Source: PBB1 sp043738425 (GTDB lineage: Bacteria > Pseudomonadota > Gammaproteobacteria > Burkholderiales > Burkholderiaceae_C). Taken from it: 64,000 nt of DNA. A program made the translations under genes and the position numbers. Positions 50,337-59,599 of the stretch are shown here, piece by piece. The stretch covers positions 1 through 64,000 of the forward strand of contig JAYUGJ010000123.1 of the NCBI GenBank assembly GCA_043738425.1, read 5' to 3'. Under the pieces are notes generated by a model. It did no database searches, was not told the origin of the DNA, and saw only the letters and a list, made by a program, of their open reading frames with translations. Positions within the stretch are counted from its first letter, which is position 1. Each line of letters opens with the position of its first letter.

Positions 50337-53083
50337 GGTGACGCATCGCCTTCGGTTGGTGGCAGCGCTTGCAGCGCTTGCAGTTGGTAGAGCGCTTCAA
50401 GTGCTTGCTTTGGTGTCAGCGCATCGGTGTCGAGTAGCGCCAGCGCTTGCTCGACCGCCGACGGCTGGGTACGGGCGTCGGCGGCCGTGGTGTTGGCGCT
50501 GATGTTGACGCGGGTGTCGACGCGGGTGTCGACGTTTGTGTCGACGTTAGCGATGAATGCGGTGTCGATGGAATCGATGGCGTCCGAGCGCGCGTCGAAC
50601 AAATCAATTTGCGCATGGCCCGATTTTTGTTGCGCTTCGAGCAATTCCAGCGCGGCGCGGGCCTGGCGCAACAGCGGCGCCGGCATGCCCGCCAGCCGCG
50701 CCACCTGCACGCCATAACTGCGGCTCGCGGGGCCGGGTTGGATGTCGTGCAGGAAAACGATTTCATCCACCCCTTTGCTGCGCGTTTCGACTGCCGAGAC
50801 GTGCACATTGACCGCACGGTCGTGCTTCAGTGGCAGTGCCGTCAGTTCGAAGTAGTGGGTGGCAAACAAGGTGAACGCGCCGCTGCGGTCGTGCAAATAG
50901 CTGGCAATCGCGCCGGCCAGCGCCAAACCGTCGAAGGTCGAGGTGCCGCGGCCAATCTCATCCATCAGCACGAGCGACTGCGCGGTGGCGTTGTTCAATA
51001 TGGCGGCCGCCTCGGTCATCTCGACCATGAAGGTCGATTGCGCATTCGCCAAGTCGTCGGCCGCGCCGATACGGGTGTGGATGGCGTCCATCGGTCCGAG
51101 TCGGCATGCGGTGGCCGGTACGTACGAACCCATCGATGCCAACAAACAAATCAACGCCACCTGCCGCATGAAGGTGCTTTTGCCGCCCATGTTGGGGCCG
51201 GTGATCAACAGCATTTTTCGGCCGGCATCGAGTCGGCAATCGTTCGCCATGAAGTTGCCCACACCGGTTTCTTGCAAACGCGCCTCGACCACCGGATGGC
51301 GGCCGCCCTGGATGTCGATGCAGGGCTCGCGCACGAACTGTGGCCGACACCAGCCGAGCGTGGTGGCGCGTTCAGCCAAGGCCGCCAGCGCGTCGAGCGC
51401 GGCGAGTGCGCGGGCCAGCGCGGTCAGTGCCGCAATGTGTGGCTGCAAGCGGTCGATCAATTGCTCATACAACAGTTTTTCGCGCGCCAGCGAACGGTCT
51501 TCGGCAGACAGCGCCTTGTCTTCAAACGCTTTCAATTCAGGCGTGATGTAGCGCTCGGCGTTTTTCAACGTTTGGCGGCGTTGGTAGTCGGCCGGCACCT
51601 TGTCGATTTGCCCTTGCGTCACCTCGATAAAAAAGCCATGCACCCGGTTGAACTGGACCCGCAGGTTGGCGATGCCGCTGCGTGCGCGCTCACGCGTTTC
51701 AAGGTCGAGCAAAAACGCATCGCAGTTTTGCGCAATCGTTCGCAGTTCGTCGAGTTCGGCATCGCAGCCGGCGGCCACCACGCCGCCATCGCGTAGCAGC
51801 AAGCCGGGCTCGTCGGCCAAGGTGATCGTCAACATGGATTCGATGTCGGTGTCGGGCTCCATGGCCGCGGCGAGCAGGCCAAGCAAGTCACTGGCCCCGA
51901 GGGGTGCGAGCGAGCGCAGTTCTGGCAGTGCGCGCAGCGTGGCACGCAAGCCGGTGAGTTCACGCGGCCGTACCTGCCGCAATGCGATCCGCGCGGTGGT
52001 GCGTTCGACGTCGCAGACCTGTCGCAATGCGCTGCGCAGCGCGTCGCCGCCGTGTGTCATCAGTGCATCGACCGCACAGTGGCGCTGCGTGGCTACGCTT
52101 CGGTCGCGCGGTGGTCGCGTAACCCAGGCGCGCAGCGCGCGGCTGCCCATGCCGGTGCGGCAGGTGTCGAGCAGCGACAGCAACGTCGGCGCACTTTCGC
52201 CGCGCAGCGTTTGCGTGAGTTCGAGGTTGCGGTGCGTGGCGGGCGGCAGGTCGATCAGCTCGCTGGCGCGCTCAACCCGCAAGCTGCGCACGTGCGCCAG
52301 CGCCTGGCCCTGCGTGTGTTCGGCGTAGCTCAACAGCGCTGCAGCGGCCGCATGTGCCACGGGCGTTTCCGCCGCATTAAAACCGGCCAAGCTCGCGACG
52401 CGCAGCTGTTCGCAAAGTTTGCGTTGGCCCAGCGCCGTGTCGAATTGCCAGTCGGGGCGGTGTGTCACCACGGTCCGCGAAGCGTCTAGCGCAGCTGGCA
52501 ACGGCGCGCGCTTGGTCAGCACCTCGGCGGCGTTCAAACGCGCCAGCCAACCGGCCAATTCGTGGTCTGCGCATTCGGTCAGGCCGAGCTCGCCGCTGCT
52601 CAGCGCGAGCCACGCTAAACCGTGCACAGTGCGGCCGCGGTGGGTGTGCTGCGACATCGCCAGCAGCATCGCATCGGCCTTGTCCGACATCAGTTCGGTA
52701 TCGGTCACCGTACCTGGTGTGACTACCCGCACGACCTTGCGTGCGACCGGACCCTTCGACGTGCCGACGTCGCCGATCTGTTCGCATATCGCCACCGGCT
52801 CACCGAGCTTGATCAGTTTCGCAAGGTAGCCATCGACCGAATGCACCGGCACACCGGCCATGACCACCGGCTCGCCTGCGCTTTGACCGCGGGTTGTCAG
52901 CGTGATGTCGAGCAGGCGGCTGGCGCGCCGTGCGTCGTCGAAGAACAGCTCGTAGAAATCGCCCATACGGTAGAACACCAGCGTGTCTGGGTGGTCGGCT
53001 TTGATGCGCAGGTACTGCTGCATCATCGGCGTGTGGGCGCTTAGATCACCGCACGGCGAGGGCGTTGTCGCCAGCGTTTCCAA
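50333..53083 (-). CDS. mutS: DNA mismatch repair protein MutS
   Basis: MutS recognises base mismatches. The 916-residue product has the mismatch-contact motif in VFYRMGDFYELFFDDA, Walker A in ITGPNMGGKSTFMRQ and Walker B in VLMDEIGRGTSTFDG. The start is TTG 53083, because the conserved HTPMMQQYLRIKA lies only about 18 residues in; the internal ATGs at 53026/53023 would cut into it. Between the ATPase domain and the C-terminal tail there is an unusual repeat (VDTNVDTRVDTRVN) encoded by 12-base tandem units. The gene follows suhB by 24 bases. Confidence 0.95.
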   Translation of the reverse strand: METLATTPSPCGDLSAHTPMMQQYLRIKADHPDTLVFYRMGDFYELFFDDARRASRLLDITLTTRGQSAGEPVVMAGVPVHSVDGYLAKLIKLGEPVAICEQIGDVGTSKGPVARKVVRVVTPGTVTDTELMSDKADAMLLAMSQHTHRGRTVHGLAWLALSSGELGLTECADHELAGWLARLNAAEVLTKRAPLPAALDASRTVVTHRPDWQFDTALGQRKLCEQLRVASLAGFNAAETPVAHAAAAALLSYAEHTQGQALAHVRSLRVERASELIDLPPATHRNLELTQTLRGESAPTLLSLLDTCRTGMGSRALRAWVTRPPRDRSVATQRHCAVDALMTHGGDALRSALRQVCDVERTTARIALRQVRPRELTGLRATLRALPELRSLAPLGASDLLGLLAAAMEPDTDIESMLTITLADEPGLLLRDGGVVAAGCDAELDELRTIAQNCDAFLLDLETRERARSGIANLRVQFNRVHGFFIEVTQGQIDKVPADYQRRQTLKNAERYITPELKAFEDKALSAEDRSLAREKLLYEQLIDRLQPHIAALTALARALAALDALAALAERATTLGWCRPQFVREPCIDIQGGRHPVVEARLQETGVGNFMANDCRLDAGRKMLLITGPNMGGKSTFMRQVALICLLASMGSYVPATACRLGPMDAIHTRIGAADDLANAQSTFMVEMTEAAAILNNATAQSLVLMDEIGRGTSTFDGLALAGAIASYLHDRSGAFTLFATHYFELTALPLKHDRAVNVHVSAVETRSKGVDEIVFLHDIQPGPASRSYGVQVARLAGMPAPLLRQARAALELLEAQQKSGHAQIDLFDARSDAIDSIDTAFIANVDTNVDTRVDTRVNISANTTAADARTQPSAVEQALALLDTDALTPKQALEALYQLQALQALPPTEGDASP
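50505..50552 (-). repeat. Four 12-base tandem repeats inside mutS
   Basis: Four head-to-tail 12-base units (TTGACGCGGGTG, TCGACGCGGGTG and two diverged copies on the plus strand) encode a VDTN/VDTR repeat in the flexible linker before the MutS C-terminus. Being a multiple of three, copy-number changes would keep the frame. Confidence 0.85.
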
Positions 53084-53107
53084 GGTCGGTCGCGCGGTCG
53101 CGTTAAA

Positions 53108-54157
53108 TCAGAACGGCGCTTCGGTTTTTGGCGTGAGGTCGGCTTTGCGTATGCGCACCGCAGTAGGTTTTTTGGGCGCGGTTTGGGCTGCACTTTCAGC
53201 TTGCTCAGCTGACGCAGCCGAATTGGTCGAATCGTCCGGCGTTGAAAACGCTGCAGCCAAGGCCGCTTCGGGGGTCAGGTCTGAAGTGGCCGATTTTTTG
53301 CCAGCGGATGGAGGCGCTGCTGCCACAGCGGCGTCGGTTTTGTCTGCGGCGACCACGCGGGTGTACGGCGTCAGTATCTGCACCAACTGGCCGTAGATTT
53401 TTGGGTTGCCTGCAACTACTTCGCGCTGGTACAAAAAGTCGGCCTCGCCGGTAAAGTTTCCAATCAACCCGCCGGCCTCGGTGATCATCAACGAGCCTGC
53501 TGCGATGTCCCACGCGCTCAACCCGGTTTCAAAAAAACCGTCGTAGTACCCAGCGGCGACGTAGCACAGGTCGAGCGACGCTGCACCCGGTCTGCGCAGT
53601 CCGGCGCAACTCTGCATCACCGTCTCGAACATCTGTAAGTAGCGCTTGAAGTTGTCGCCTTTGCGAAACGGGAAACCGGTGCCTAGCAGCGCATCGGCCA
53701 GGCGTATGCGTTTCGACACCCGAAGGCGTTTGTCGTTGAGGAACGCGCCGCGGCCCTTCGATGCATAAAACAAATCGTTGCGTGACGGGTCGTACACCAC
53801 CGCCTGCTGCACCTGACCTTTGAACGCGAGCGCAATCGACACGGCGTACACCGGGAAACCGTGGATGAAATTCGTGGTGCCGTCGAGTGGGTCGATGATC
53901 CACAGGTAATCGCTGTCTTTTGCGCCATGTTCGCTGCCCGATTCTTCGGCCAGGATGCCGTGACCGGGGTAGGCTGCAAGCAGTGTGTCGATGATGGCGC
54001 GCTCGGCGGCCTGGTCGACCTCGGTCACAAAATCGTTCGGTGCTTTGCTGCTGATGCGCAGCAAATCGACGTCGATTGACGCCCGGTTGATAAGCGCTCC
54101 CGCGATTCGCGCCGCCTTGACGGCGATATTCAGCATCGGATGGAGCGCTTGCGACAT
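53108..54157 (-). CDS. suhB: Inositol-1-monophosphatase SuhB with long C-terminal extension
   Basis: SuhB hydrolyses inositol phosphates and in enterics helps rRNA antitermination. The catalytic part (about residues 1-265) has the metal sites GILAEESGSEHG, WIIDPLDGTTNFIHGFP and SAWDIAAGSLMITEAGG. It is followed by about 85 residues rich in Ala, Ser, Lys and Pro with no recognisable domain, unusual for the family, which normally ends near residue 265. It diverges from trmJ, a conserved arrangement, and precedes mutS. Confidence 0.93.
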   Translation of the reverse strand: MSQALHPMLNIAVKAARIAGALINRASIDVDLLRISSKAPNDFVTEVDQAAERAIIDTLLAAYPGHGILAEESGSEHGAKDSDYLWIIDPLDGTTNFIHGFPVYAVSIALAFKGQVQQAVVYDPSRNDLFYASKGRGAFLNDKRLRVSKRIRLADALLGTGFPFRKGDNFKRYLQMFETVMQSCAGLRRPGAASLDLCYVAAGYYDGFFETGLSAWDIAAGSLMITEAGGLIGNFTGEADFLYQREVVAGNPKIYGQLVQILTPYTRVVAADKTDAAVAAAPPSAGKKSATSDLTPEAALAAAFSTPDDSTNSAASAEQAESAAQTAPKKPTAVRIRKADLTPKTEAPF

Positions 54158-54281
54158 GGTGCAACCTTGTTGTGTGGGGCGATGTGTGTCGCGTACGGCA
54201 GTATGTGGAAACGGCGCGTCAGAAAGTGCGCGCGGCTTGGTGCATTTGCCTGACTCACCAATTCAATTTTAACGGCCACGC

Positions 54282-55031
54282 ATGCAACCAGATACCGATT
54301 CACCGCCCGCGACTGACGGCACACGTTTCGTCTTGCTCCACACCAGCCACCCCGGCAATGTGGGTTCCACCGCGCGGGCGATGCGGGTGATGGGCTTTTC
54401 GGACCTGGTGCTGGTCGCGCCTCGATATCCGAATGTGAAAAACAAGGCAGATGCCATCGCGCTAGCCAGCGGTGCGCTGGACGTGTTGAGCAACGCCCGC
54501 ATCGTCGACACGTTGGCCGAGGCCTTGGACGGCATTACTTACGCTTGCGCCACCGCCATGACGCCGCGCGATTTCGGCCCGCCGACCCATGCTCCGCGCG
54601 ATCTTTTTCCGGCGTTGGTGCCGCAGCGACATCGGGTCGCATTCATCTTCGGCTCCGAGCGCTATGGCATGACCAACGATGACGTTTACCGGTGCCATGC
54701 CTGCCTCAGCATCCCCACCGCGCCGGGTTACGGTTCCCTTAATTTGGCGCAAGCAGTGCAATTGATCGCCTATGACTGGCGGCAAGCATTGGGGGGTTTT
54801 GCCGTCAATGCGCGGGGTGCAAATCCGGCGTTGGCCGATGCGCAGTCCGTGCAGGGGGCCCTGGATCACTGGCAGTCGGTGCTTGTCAACAACGGTTTTT
54901 TGAATTTGCGCGCGCCGCAAAAACTCATTCCGCGCCTGCAGCAGCTGTTCAATCGGGCGCAGCTTACCAATGAAGAAGTGCAAATATTGCGGGGCATGGC
55001 GCGCGCATGCAGCCGTGATGTTCCGGAATAA
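54282..55031 (+). CDS. trmJ: tRNA (cytidine/uridine-2'-O-) methyltransferase TrmJ
   Basis: A SPOUT methyltransferase that modifies position 32 of tRNAs. The 249-residue product starts with FVLLHTSHPGNVGSTARAMR and has FGSERYGMTNDDVYRCHACL and IPTAPGYGSLNLAQAVQLIA of the C-terminal trefoil knot. A helical C-terminal extension ends with LTNEEVQILRGMARAC. Divergent from suhB. Confidence 0.94.
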   Translation: MQPDTDSPPATDGTRFVLLHTSHPGNVGSTARAMRVMGFSDLVLVAPRYPNVKNKADAIALASGALDVLSNARIVDTLAEALDGITYACATAMTPRDFGPPTHAPRDLFPALVPQRHRVAFIFGSERYGMTNDDVYRCHACLSIPTAPGYGSLNLAQAVQLIAYDWRQALGGFAVNARGANPALADAQSVQGALDHWQSVLVNNGFLNLRAPQKLIPRLQQLFNRAQLTNEEVQILRGMARACSRDVPE

Positions 55032-55086
55032 ATAAGTTTGGTTCGGTCTACCCCAGGGTGCACGCTACGCGGTTGTTACTCCGATA

Positions 55087-55114
55087 CCCCCTAAGTCAGG
55101 GGTGGTGAAGCCAC
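55087..55114 (+). promoter_or_regulatory. Two adjacent small inverted repeats upstream of the PEP-CTERM gene
   Basis: CCCCT-AAGTC-AGGGG (55087-55101) is followed at once by GGTGG-TGAAG-CCACC (55100-55114), two 5-5-5 hairpins in tandem. They lie 70-100 bases before the ATG. They may be regulator binding sites or form leader RNA structure. Confidence 0.4.
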
Positions 55115-55186
55115 CGACCATTTGTTAGATTTCGTTTTAGCGGAAGCCCAAGGGGGGATTCCCTAGTAAAACTTAGGAGAGTTCAA

Positions 55187-55810
55187 ATGGTAAAAAACAT
55201 CGTAGCCGCAGCAGTTCTTTTGGCTTTCGCGGGTGTTTCAAGCGCTGCAGTTACAGCATCAGCCGGCGGCAACCCAGGCTCGTTCATCACGTTGTCTGCT
55301 GCTAACGTTACCGGCGGTGCACTGCACCTCCAATCAGATGTTTTGTCACCTAACGAGTGGGCAATTCCTGACGGCCAAACTGCAGAAACCACGACTGTCG
55401 GTACGTGGCTTTCATCCGGACCTACCGGGAACGCCAACAACGGTGGCGGTGCAGCAGTGGTCAACCTTGCCAGTTATGCATCTTCGTATTTCAGCTTCTT
55501 GTGGGGATCCCCTGACGCAGACACGTCGTTTCTGAACACCTTGGTGATCACAACCACGGCAGGTTCTTACACCTTCGACGCGATCGGGTTGGGCTACAAC
55601 GACGGTGGTAACCAGCAAATTGCGCGTTATACCCAGTTCACCGCTGATGCGGGTGAAACCATTTTGAGCGCGTCGTTTAGCGCAAACGTCAACGCGTTTG
55701 AAGCGTCAAATATGTCAGTGACAGCGGTTCCGGAGCCAGAGACCTATGCATTGATGCTGGGCGGATTGGGTTTGGTTGGCTTTATGGCCCGCCGCCGCAA
55801 AGCTGCTTGA
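55187..55810 (+). CDS. PEP-CTERM sorting-domain protein
   Basis: A secreted surface protein processed by exosortase. The 207-residue precursor has a signal peptide (MVKNIVAAAVLLAFAGVSSA). The beta-rich middle is rich in Gly/Ser/Thr and free of cysteine. The sorting signal consists of VPEPETYALMLGGLGLVGFM followed by RRRK. TAGGAGAG precedes the ATG and a strong terminator follows. No exosortase gene is in the window; such proteins usually accompany exopolysaccharide loci elsewhere in the genome. Confidence 0.93.
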   Translation: MVKNIVAAAVLLAFAGVSSAAVTASAGGNPGSFITLSAANVTGGALHLQSDVLSPNEWAIPDGQTAETTTVGTWLSSGPTGNANNGGGAAVVNLASYASSYFSFLWGSPDADTSFLNTLVITTTAGSYTFDAIGLGYNDGGNQQIARYTQFTADAGETILSASFSANVNAFEASNMSVTAVPEPETYALMLGGLGLVGFMARRRKAA

Positions 55811-55828
55811 TTAGCCCAAAAGGTTTGG

Positions 55829-55852
55829 AAAGGCTCCTTCGGGAGCCTTTTT
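55829..55852 (+). terminator. Rho-independent terminator of the PEP-CTERM gene
   Basis: AGGCTCC-TTCG-GGAGCCT followed by TTTT, 18 bases after the stop: a classical terminator with a TTCG loop. Confidence 0.92.
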
Positions 55853-55933
55853 CAATTCTGGCGCGACGGTTCGCAGTACCTATGAGTCGCCGCATTGCAA
55901 TCCGCGGTGGTATGTTCAAGTTTTGTTCACCAT

Positions 55934-56701
55934 ATGCTGAAGCGGTTGCGCGAAGACATTACCTGCATACTGGACCGTGACCCCGCGGCCCGCAGCGTGT
56001 GGGAAGTACTCAGTTGTTACCCGGGGTTGCACGCGTTGGTTTTGCACCGTGCTGCGCATTGGTGCTGGGTGCGTCGATTGTTTTGGTTGGGACGGTTTGT
56101 CTCGCACCTCGCGCGGCTGGTTTCCGGCATTGAGATTCACCCGGGCGCAGTGATTGGACGCCGTGTTTTTATCGACCACGGTATGGGCGTCGTCATTGGC
56201 GAAACCGCTGAAATCGGCGATGACTGCACGATCTACCAGGGCGTCACACTCGGCGGCACCTCCCTTTACAAAGGTGCCAAGCGCCATCCCACCTTGGGTA
56301 ACGGGGTGGTGGTAAGCGCAGGTGCCAAGGTGCTGGGCGGCTTCACGGTGGGCGACGGTGCAACAGTGGGTGCCAACGCGGTGTTGCTCAAGCCAGTGCC
56401 GCCAGGTGCGACGGCGGTTGGTATCCCGGCGCGCATCATTGAGGCACGGGCCGATGCAGCGCGTGAAGCGCTGTCAGCGCGGATGGGCTTTTCGGCCTAT
56501 GGCGTAACGCAGGGTGACGATCCGGTGGCGCAGGCGATGCGCGGGCTGATAGATAACGCAGCAGGGTCGGCCCACCAAATTGCGTTGCTGTGGTCCGCCA
56601 TCGAGGCGCTTTCTGCTTCGCACCCAAACAGTTTGGTACCGCCCGAAGCGCAAACGACCGAGGTGTTCGACGCCGAGCACTACAACCAAATGATGAAGTA
56701 G
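55934..56701 (+). CDS. cysE: Serine O-acetyltransferase
   Basis: CysE makes O-acetylserine for cysteine synthesis. The 255-residue product starts MLKRLREDITCILDRDPAAR and then has the left-handed beta-helix (IEIHPGAVIGRRVFIDHGMG, VVIGETAEIGDDCTIYQGVT, LGGTSLYKGAKRHPTLGNGV). ATG 55934 matches homologues although it lacks a Shine-Dalgarno sequence; the frame opens 13 codons earlier. Confidence 0.93.
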   Translation: MLKRLREDITCILDRDPAARSVWEVLSCYPGLHALVLHRAAHWCWVRRLFWLGRFVSHLARLVSGIEIHPGAVIGRRVFIDHGMGVVIGETAEIGDDCTIYQGVTLGGTSLYKGAKRHPTLGNGVVVSAGAKVLGGFTVGDGATVGANAVLLKPVPPGATAVGIPARIIEARADAAREALSARMGFSAYGVTQGDDPVAQAMRGLIDNAAGSAHQIALLWSAIEALSASHPNSLVPPEAQTTEVFDAEHYNQMMK

Positions 56702-56792
56702 TTGGGCGCGGCGTATTTGCTGCGCGCACACCCAGTGGTTTGCTTGCATCGGTACGACTAAGTTCTGCGGCCGCGCGAATAACCACCAACCA

Positions 56793-57386
56793 TCAACGCA
56801 ACGTTGATTTCGGCCGAAACGCTTTGCAAATAACGGGGTCGGTCACCAGGTACGGACCGCCGATCAAATCGACGCAATACGGCACCGCAGCGAAAATTCC
56901 TGGCACCGTTGGCGCGGCTGTTTGCAGACCTTCCAATGTTTCAGCAATGGATTTCGGCTGGCCCGGCAGATTGATGATCAGCGCTTGCCCGCGAACCACC
57001 GCCACTTGCCGGGACAAAATGGCGGTCGCAACAAAATGCAGTCCGATATTGCGCATTTGCTCGCCGAAGCCAGGCAGTACCTTGTGTGCAACGGCCAGTG
57101 TGGCTTCGGGGGTCACGTCGCGTGGTGCAGGGCCGGTGCCGCCGGTGGTCAGCACAAGATCGCAGCCGACCGCATCGACCAACTCGCACAACGCCGCACT
57201 GATGCCGCGTTGGTCGTCTGGGATCACCCGTGTTTCCCAGATCACCGGGTTGCACAACGCACGCGTGAGCCAGTTTTGCAACGCCGGTACGCCCATGTCT
57301 TCGTAGACGCCCGCCGACGCGCGGTCGCTGATCGACACGATGCCAATGCGCACGGTGTCCAGAGCCGGGTCGACCGAATCACTCAC
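56793..57386 (-). CDS. mogA: Molybdopterin adenylyltransferase MogA
   Basis: MogA adenylates molybdopterin before molybdenum insertion. The 197-residue product has RIGIVSISDRASAGVYEDMG, the MPT-binding region DLVLTTGGTGPAPRDVTPEA and the C-terminal ALIINLPGQPKSIAETLEGL. The start is GTG 57386, which shares GTGA with the stop of the upstream gene. The long open frame upstream is within that gene and is a shadow. Confidence 0.93.
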   Translation of the reverse strand: MSDSVDPALDTVRIGIVSISDRASAGVYEDMGVPALQNWLTRALCNPVIWETRVIPDDQRGISAALCELVDAVGCDLVLTTGGTGPAPRDVTPEATLAVAHKVLPGFGEQMRNIGLHFVATAILSRQVAVVRGQALIINLPGQPKSIAETLEGLQTAAPTVPGIFAAVPYCVDLIGGPYLVTDPVICKAFRPKSTLR

Positions 57387-57949
57387 GCTTGGCTTGGCAG
57401 GTCGCTGTCGACCGGCGCGGGGTATTGGCGAATGAATTTGAACAGTTCGCGAAACGCTTTGCCGCTGCGCTGCTCGGGCAGCTCGGACGCGTCTTTGCGC
57501 GCTGCGCGAATCAAGCTGCGCAGTTGCTGCACGTCGGCTGCAGGTCGGTGCGCGGTCCATTCGGTCAACGCATCATCGCTGGCAATCAATTCGGCGCGCC
57601 AACGCTCAGCGTCATGCAGCGCGAGCGCGTCTTTCGCGTGACCCAACTGCATCGCGGCAACGGCTGATCGCAATGGTTCGGGGTCCGCACGCCGCATCAG
57701 CTTTCCGATGTATTGCATTTGCCGGCGTTTGCCTTCGTGGGTGCGCGTGACTTTGTACTGGCGTATCGCGTCCGACAGACTTTCTTCCATCGGCAGATCG
57801 GTCAGTCGATCCGCAGGCATGGCCACCAGCGCCTCGCCCAGGTCCTGCAAATCATGCGAGTTTTGTTTGCGCCGCGTTTTGCTCTCGCGCGTCAGCCAGG
57901 TCGCGATGGCGGTGGTGTCAGAGGGTTCAACCGGTTCAGTAGGTGACAT
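57383..57949 (-). CDS. darP: DUF615/DarP (YjgA) ribosome-associated protein
   Basis: A member of the YjgA/DarP family, associated with late 50S assembly. The 188-residue product shows SKTRRKQNSHDLQDLGEAL and the conserved IRQYKVTRTHEGKRRQMQYI. The basic helical C-terminus includes SGKAFRELFKFIRQY. ATG 57949 was chosen; ATG 57976 would add nine residues. It is translationally coupled to mogA and diverges from pmbA, a usual neighbour pair. Confidence 0.92.
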   Translation of the reverse strand: MSPTEPVEPSDTTAIATWLTRESKTRRKQNSHDLQDLGEALVAMPADRLTDLPMEESLSDAIRQYKVTRTHEGKRRQMQYIGKLMRRADPEPLRSAVAAMQLGHAKDALALHDAERWRAELIASDDALTEWTAHRPAADVQQLRSLIRAARKDASELPEQRSGKAFRELFKFIRQYPAPVDSDLPSQA

Positions 57950-58175
57950 TGGGTGGCACACCACAAGGTGGTGCATGCGTTATTCAAAGGCCGAGAAATG
58001 AATTGCGCGGTGTGGCCGCCGCAGAGCAATAGCTATCATAGTCAATGCAGTACGCGTACCGTGCCAGGCCGCGCCAACACTGGTGATCGGCGTTTTCGTA
58101 CGCGCTGCTGACCGGCACCTGCAACCCCTTTCTGCGGCTCCTTCTGGCGCACCTTGACCTCCATGAGCCACACCC

Positions 58176-59573
58176 ATGTCCATCACGAAACTGCCATCAC
58201 CTTCCAGCATCGGTTTTTCGTACGCACGCGCTGATTTTCAGCAGCTGATCGACGATGCGCTGGCGTATGCCGCGTCGATCGGTGCGACCGATGCGGGTGC
58301 CGAGGTGTCTGAGGCGATTGGTCTGTCGGTATCGGTGCGAAACGGCGAGTTGGAGAGCGTGGAACGCAATCGGGATAAATCGATGGGCATAGCGGTTTAC
58401 GCTGGCCAGCGCCGTGGCAACGCCAGCACGTCTGATTTTTCGCGCGCCGCACTGGAGCAGACCGTGCGCGCAGCGTATGACATTGCGCGGTTCACCGCCG
58501 AAGACCCGACCGCAGGTCTGCCCGACGTGGACGACCTGGCGTTCGGGGATGCCGCAACCCGCGACCTCGACTTGTTCCATCCGTGGAACATTGATGCAAC
58601 CGGTGCGGCAGACCTGGCCCACCGCTGCGAGCAAGCTGCGTTATCGGTTGACCGCCGTATTACCAACTCCGAAGGCGCGGGCGTGTCGGCGCAGCAATCG
58701 CACTTTTTTGCTGGCAACAGCCGAGGCTTTCGCGGCGGTTATGCCAGCTCGCGGCATTCGTTTTCGGTCGCGCCTATTGCGTCGAGTCCGGGTCGCCGTG
58801 GCGACGACATGCAACGCGACTCGTGGTACAGCTCGATGCGCTCTGCGGATGATTTGGCTGCGCCAGAAGCGGTCGGGCGCTATGCCGCCGAACGGGCGCT
58901 GTCACGGTTGAAGTCGCGCAAGATCAAAACCTGCCAGGTGCCAGTACTGTTTGAGTCGACCGTGGCGGCGGGCTTGTTGGGTGCCTACGTGCAAGCTACC
59001 AGCGGCGGCGCGCTGTACCGAAAATCGACTTTTCTGCTTGACAGCCTGGGCATGCGCGTGCTCGCCAAGCACCTAGACATCCGCGAAGACCCGCACATCC
59101 TTCGCGCCAAAGGCAGTGCGCCGTTCGACGACGAAGGTGTGGTTACCCGCGCCCGCACGGTGGTCGATGCCGGTCGGACACAAGCGTATTTCTTGTCGAG
59201 TTATTCGGCACGCAAGCTCGGTTTGCACACGACAGGTCACGCTGGCGGCTCACACAACCTGGCATTGACCAGCCGTTTGACTGCCACTGGCGATGACCTG
59301 CCCGCCATGTTGCGCAAACTCGACCGTGGTTTGTTGGTGGTTGAGCTGATGGGGCAGGGCGTCAACCCGGTTACCGGCGATTACTCGCGAGGCGCAGCGG
59401 GCTTTTGGGTTGAGCGCGGCCGCATCGTGCATCCGGTGGCCGAGATCACCATCGCCGGCAACTTGAAGCAAATGTTCAAAGGCATCGTGGCCGTTGGCTC
59501 AGACGCGTACACGATGGGCGGCAAGACCACCGGCTCGGTACTGATCGAATCGATGAAGATTGCCGGCAGTTGA
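58176..59573 (+). CDS. pmbA: Metalloprotease PmbA (TldE)
   Basis: PmbA/TldE forms the heterodimeric TldD/E protease that processes peptides such as microcin B17 and CcdA. The 465-residue product has the N-terminal core (IGLSVSVRNGELESVERNRD, GIAVYAGQRRGNASTSDFSR) and the C-terminal VELMGQGVNPVTGDYSRGAA, but not the HExxxH motif of TldD. This fits the non-catalytic TldE partner. Divergent from darP. Confidence 0.94.
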   Translation: MSITKLPSPSSIGFSYARADFQQLIDDALAYAASIGATDAGAEVSEAIGLSVSVRNGELESVERNRDKSMGIAVYAGQRRGNASTSDFSRAALEQTVRAAYDIARFTAEDPTAGLPDVDDLAFGDAATRDLDLFHPWNIDATGAADLAHRCEQAALSVDRRITNSEGAGVSAQQSHFFAGNSRGFRGGYASSRHSFSVAPIASSPGRRGDDMQRDSWYSSMRSADDLAAPEAVGRYAAERALSRLKSRKIKTCQVPVLFESTVAAGLLGAYVQATSGGALYRKSTFLLDSLGMRVLAKHLDIREDPHILRAKGSAPFDDEGVVTRARTVVDAGRTQAYFLSSYSARKLGLHTTGHAGGSHNLALTSRLTATGDDLPAMLRKLDRGLLVVELMGQGVNPVTGDYSRGAAGFWVERGRIVHPVAEITIAGNLKQMFKGIVAVGSDAYTMGGKTTGSVLIESMKIAGS

Positions 59574-59599
59574 TGCCGGCGTGCGTACGTCGCGCTGAT

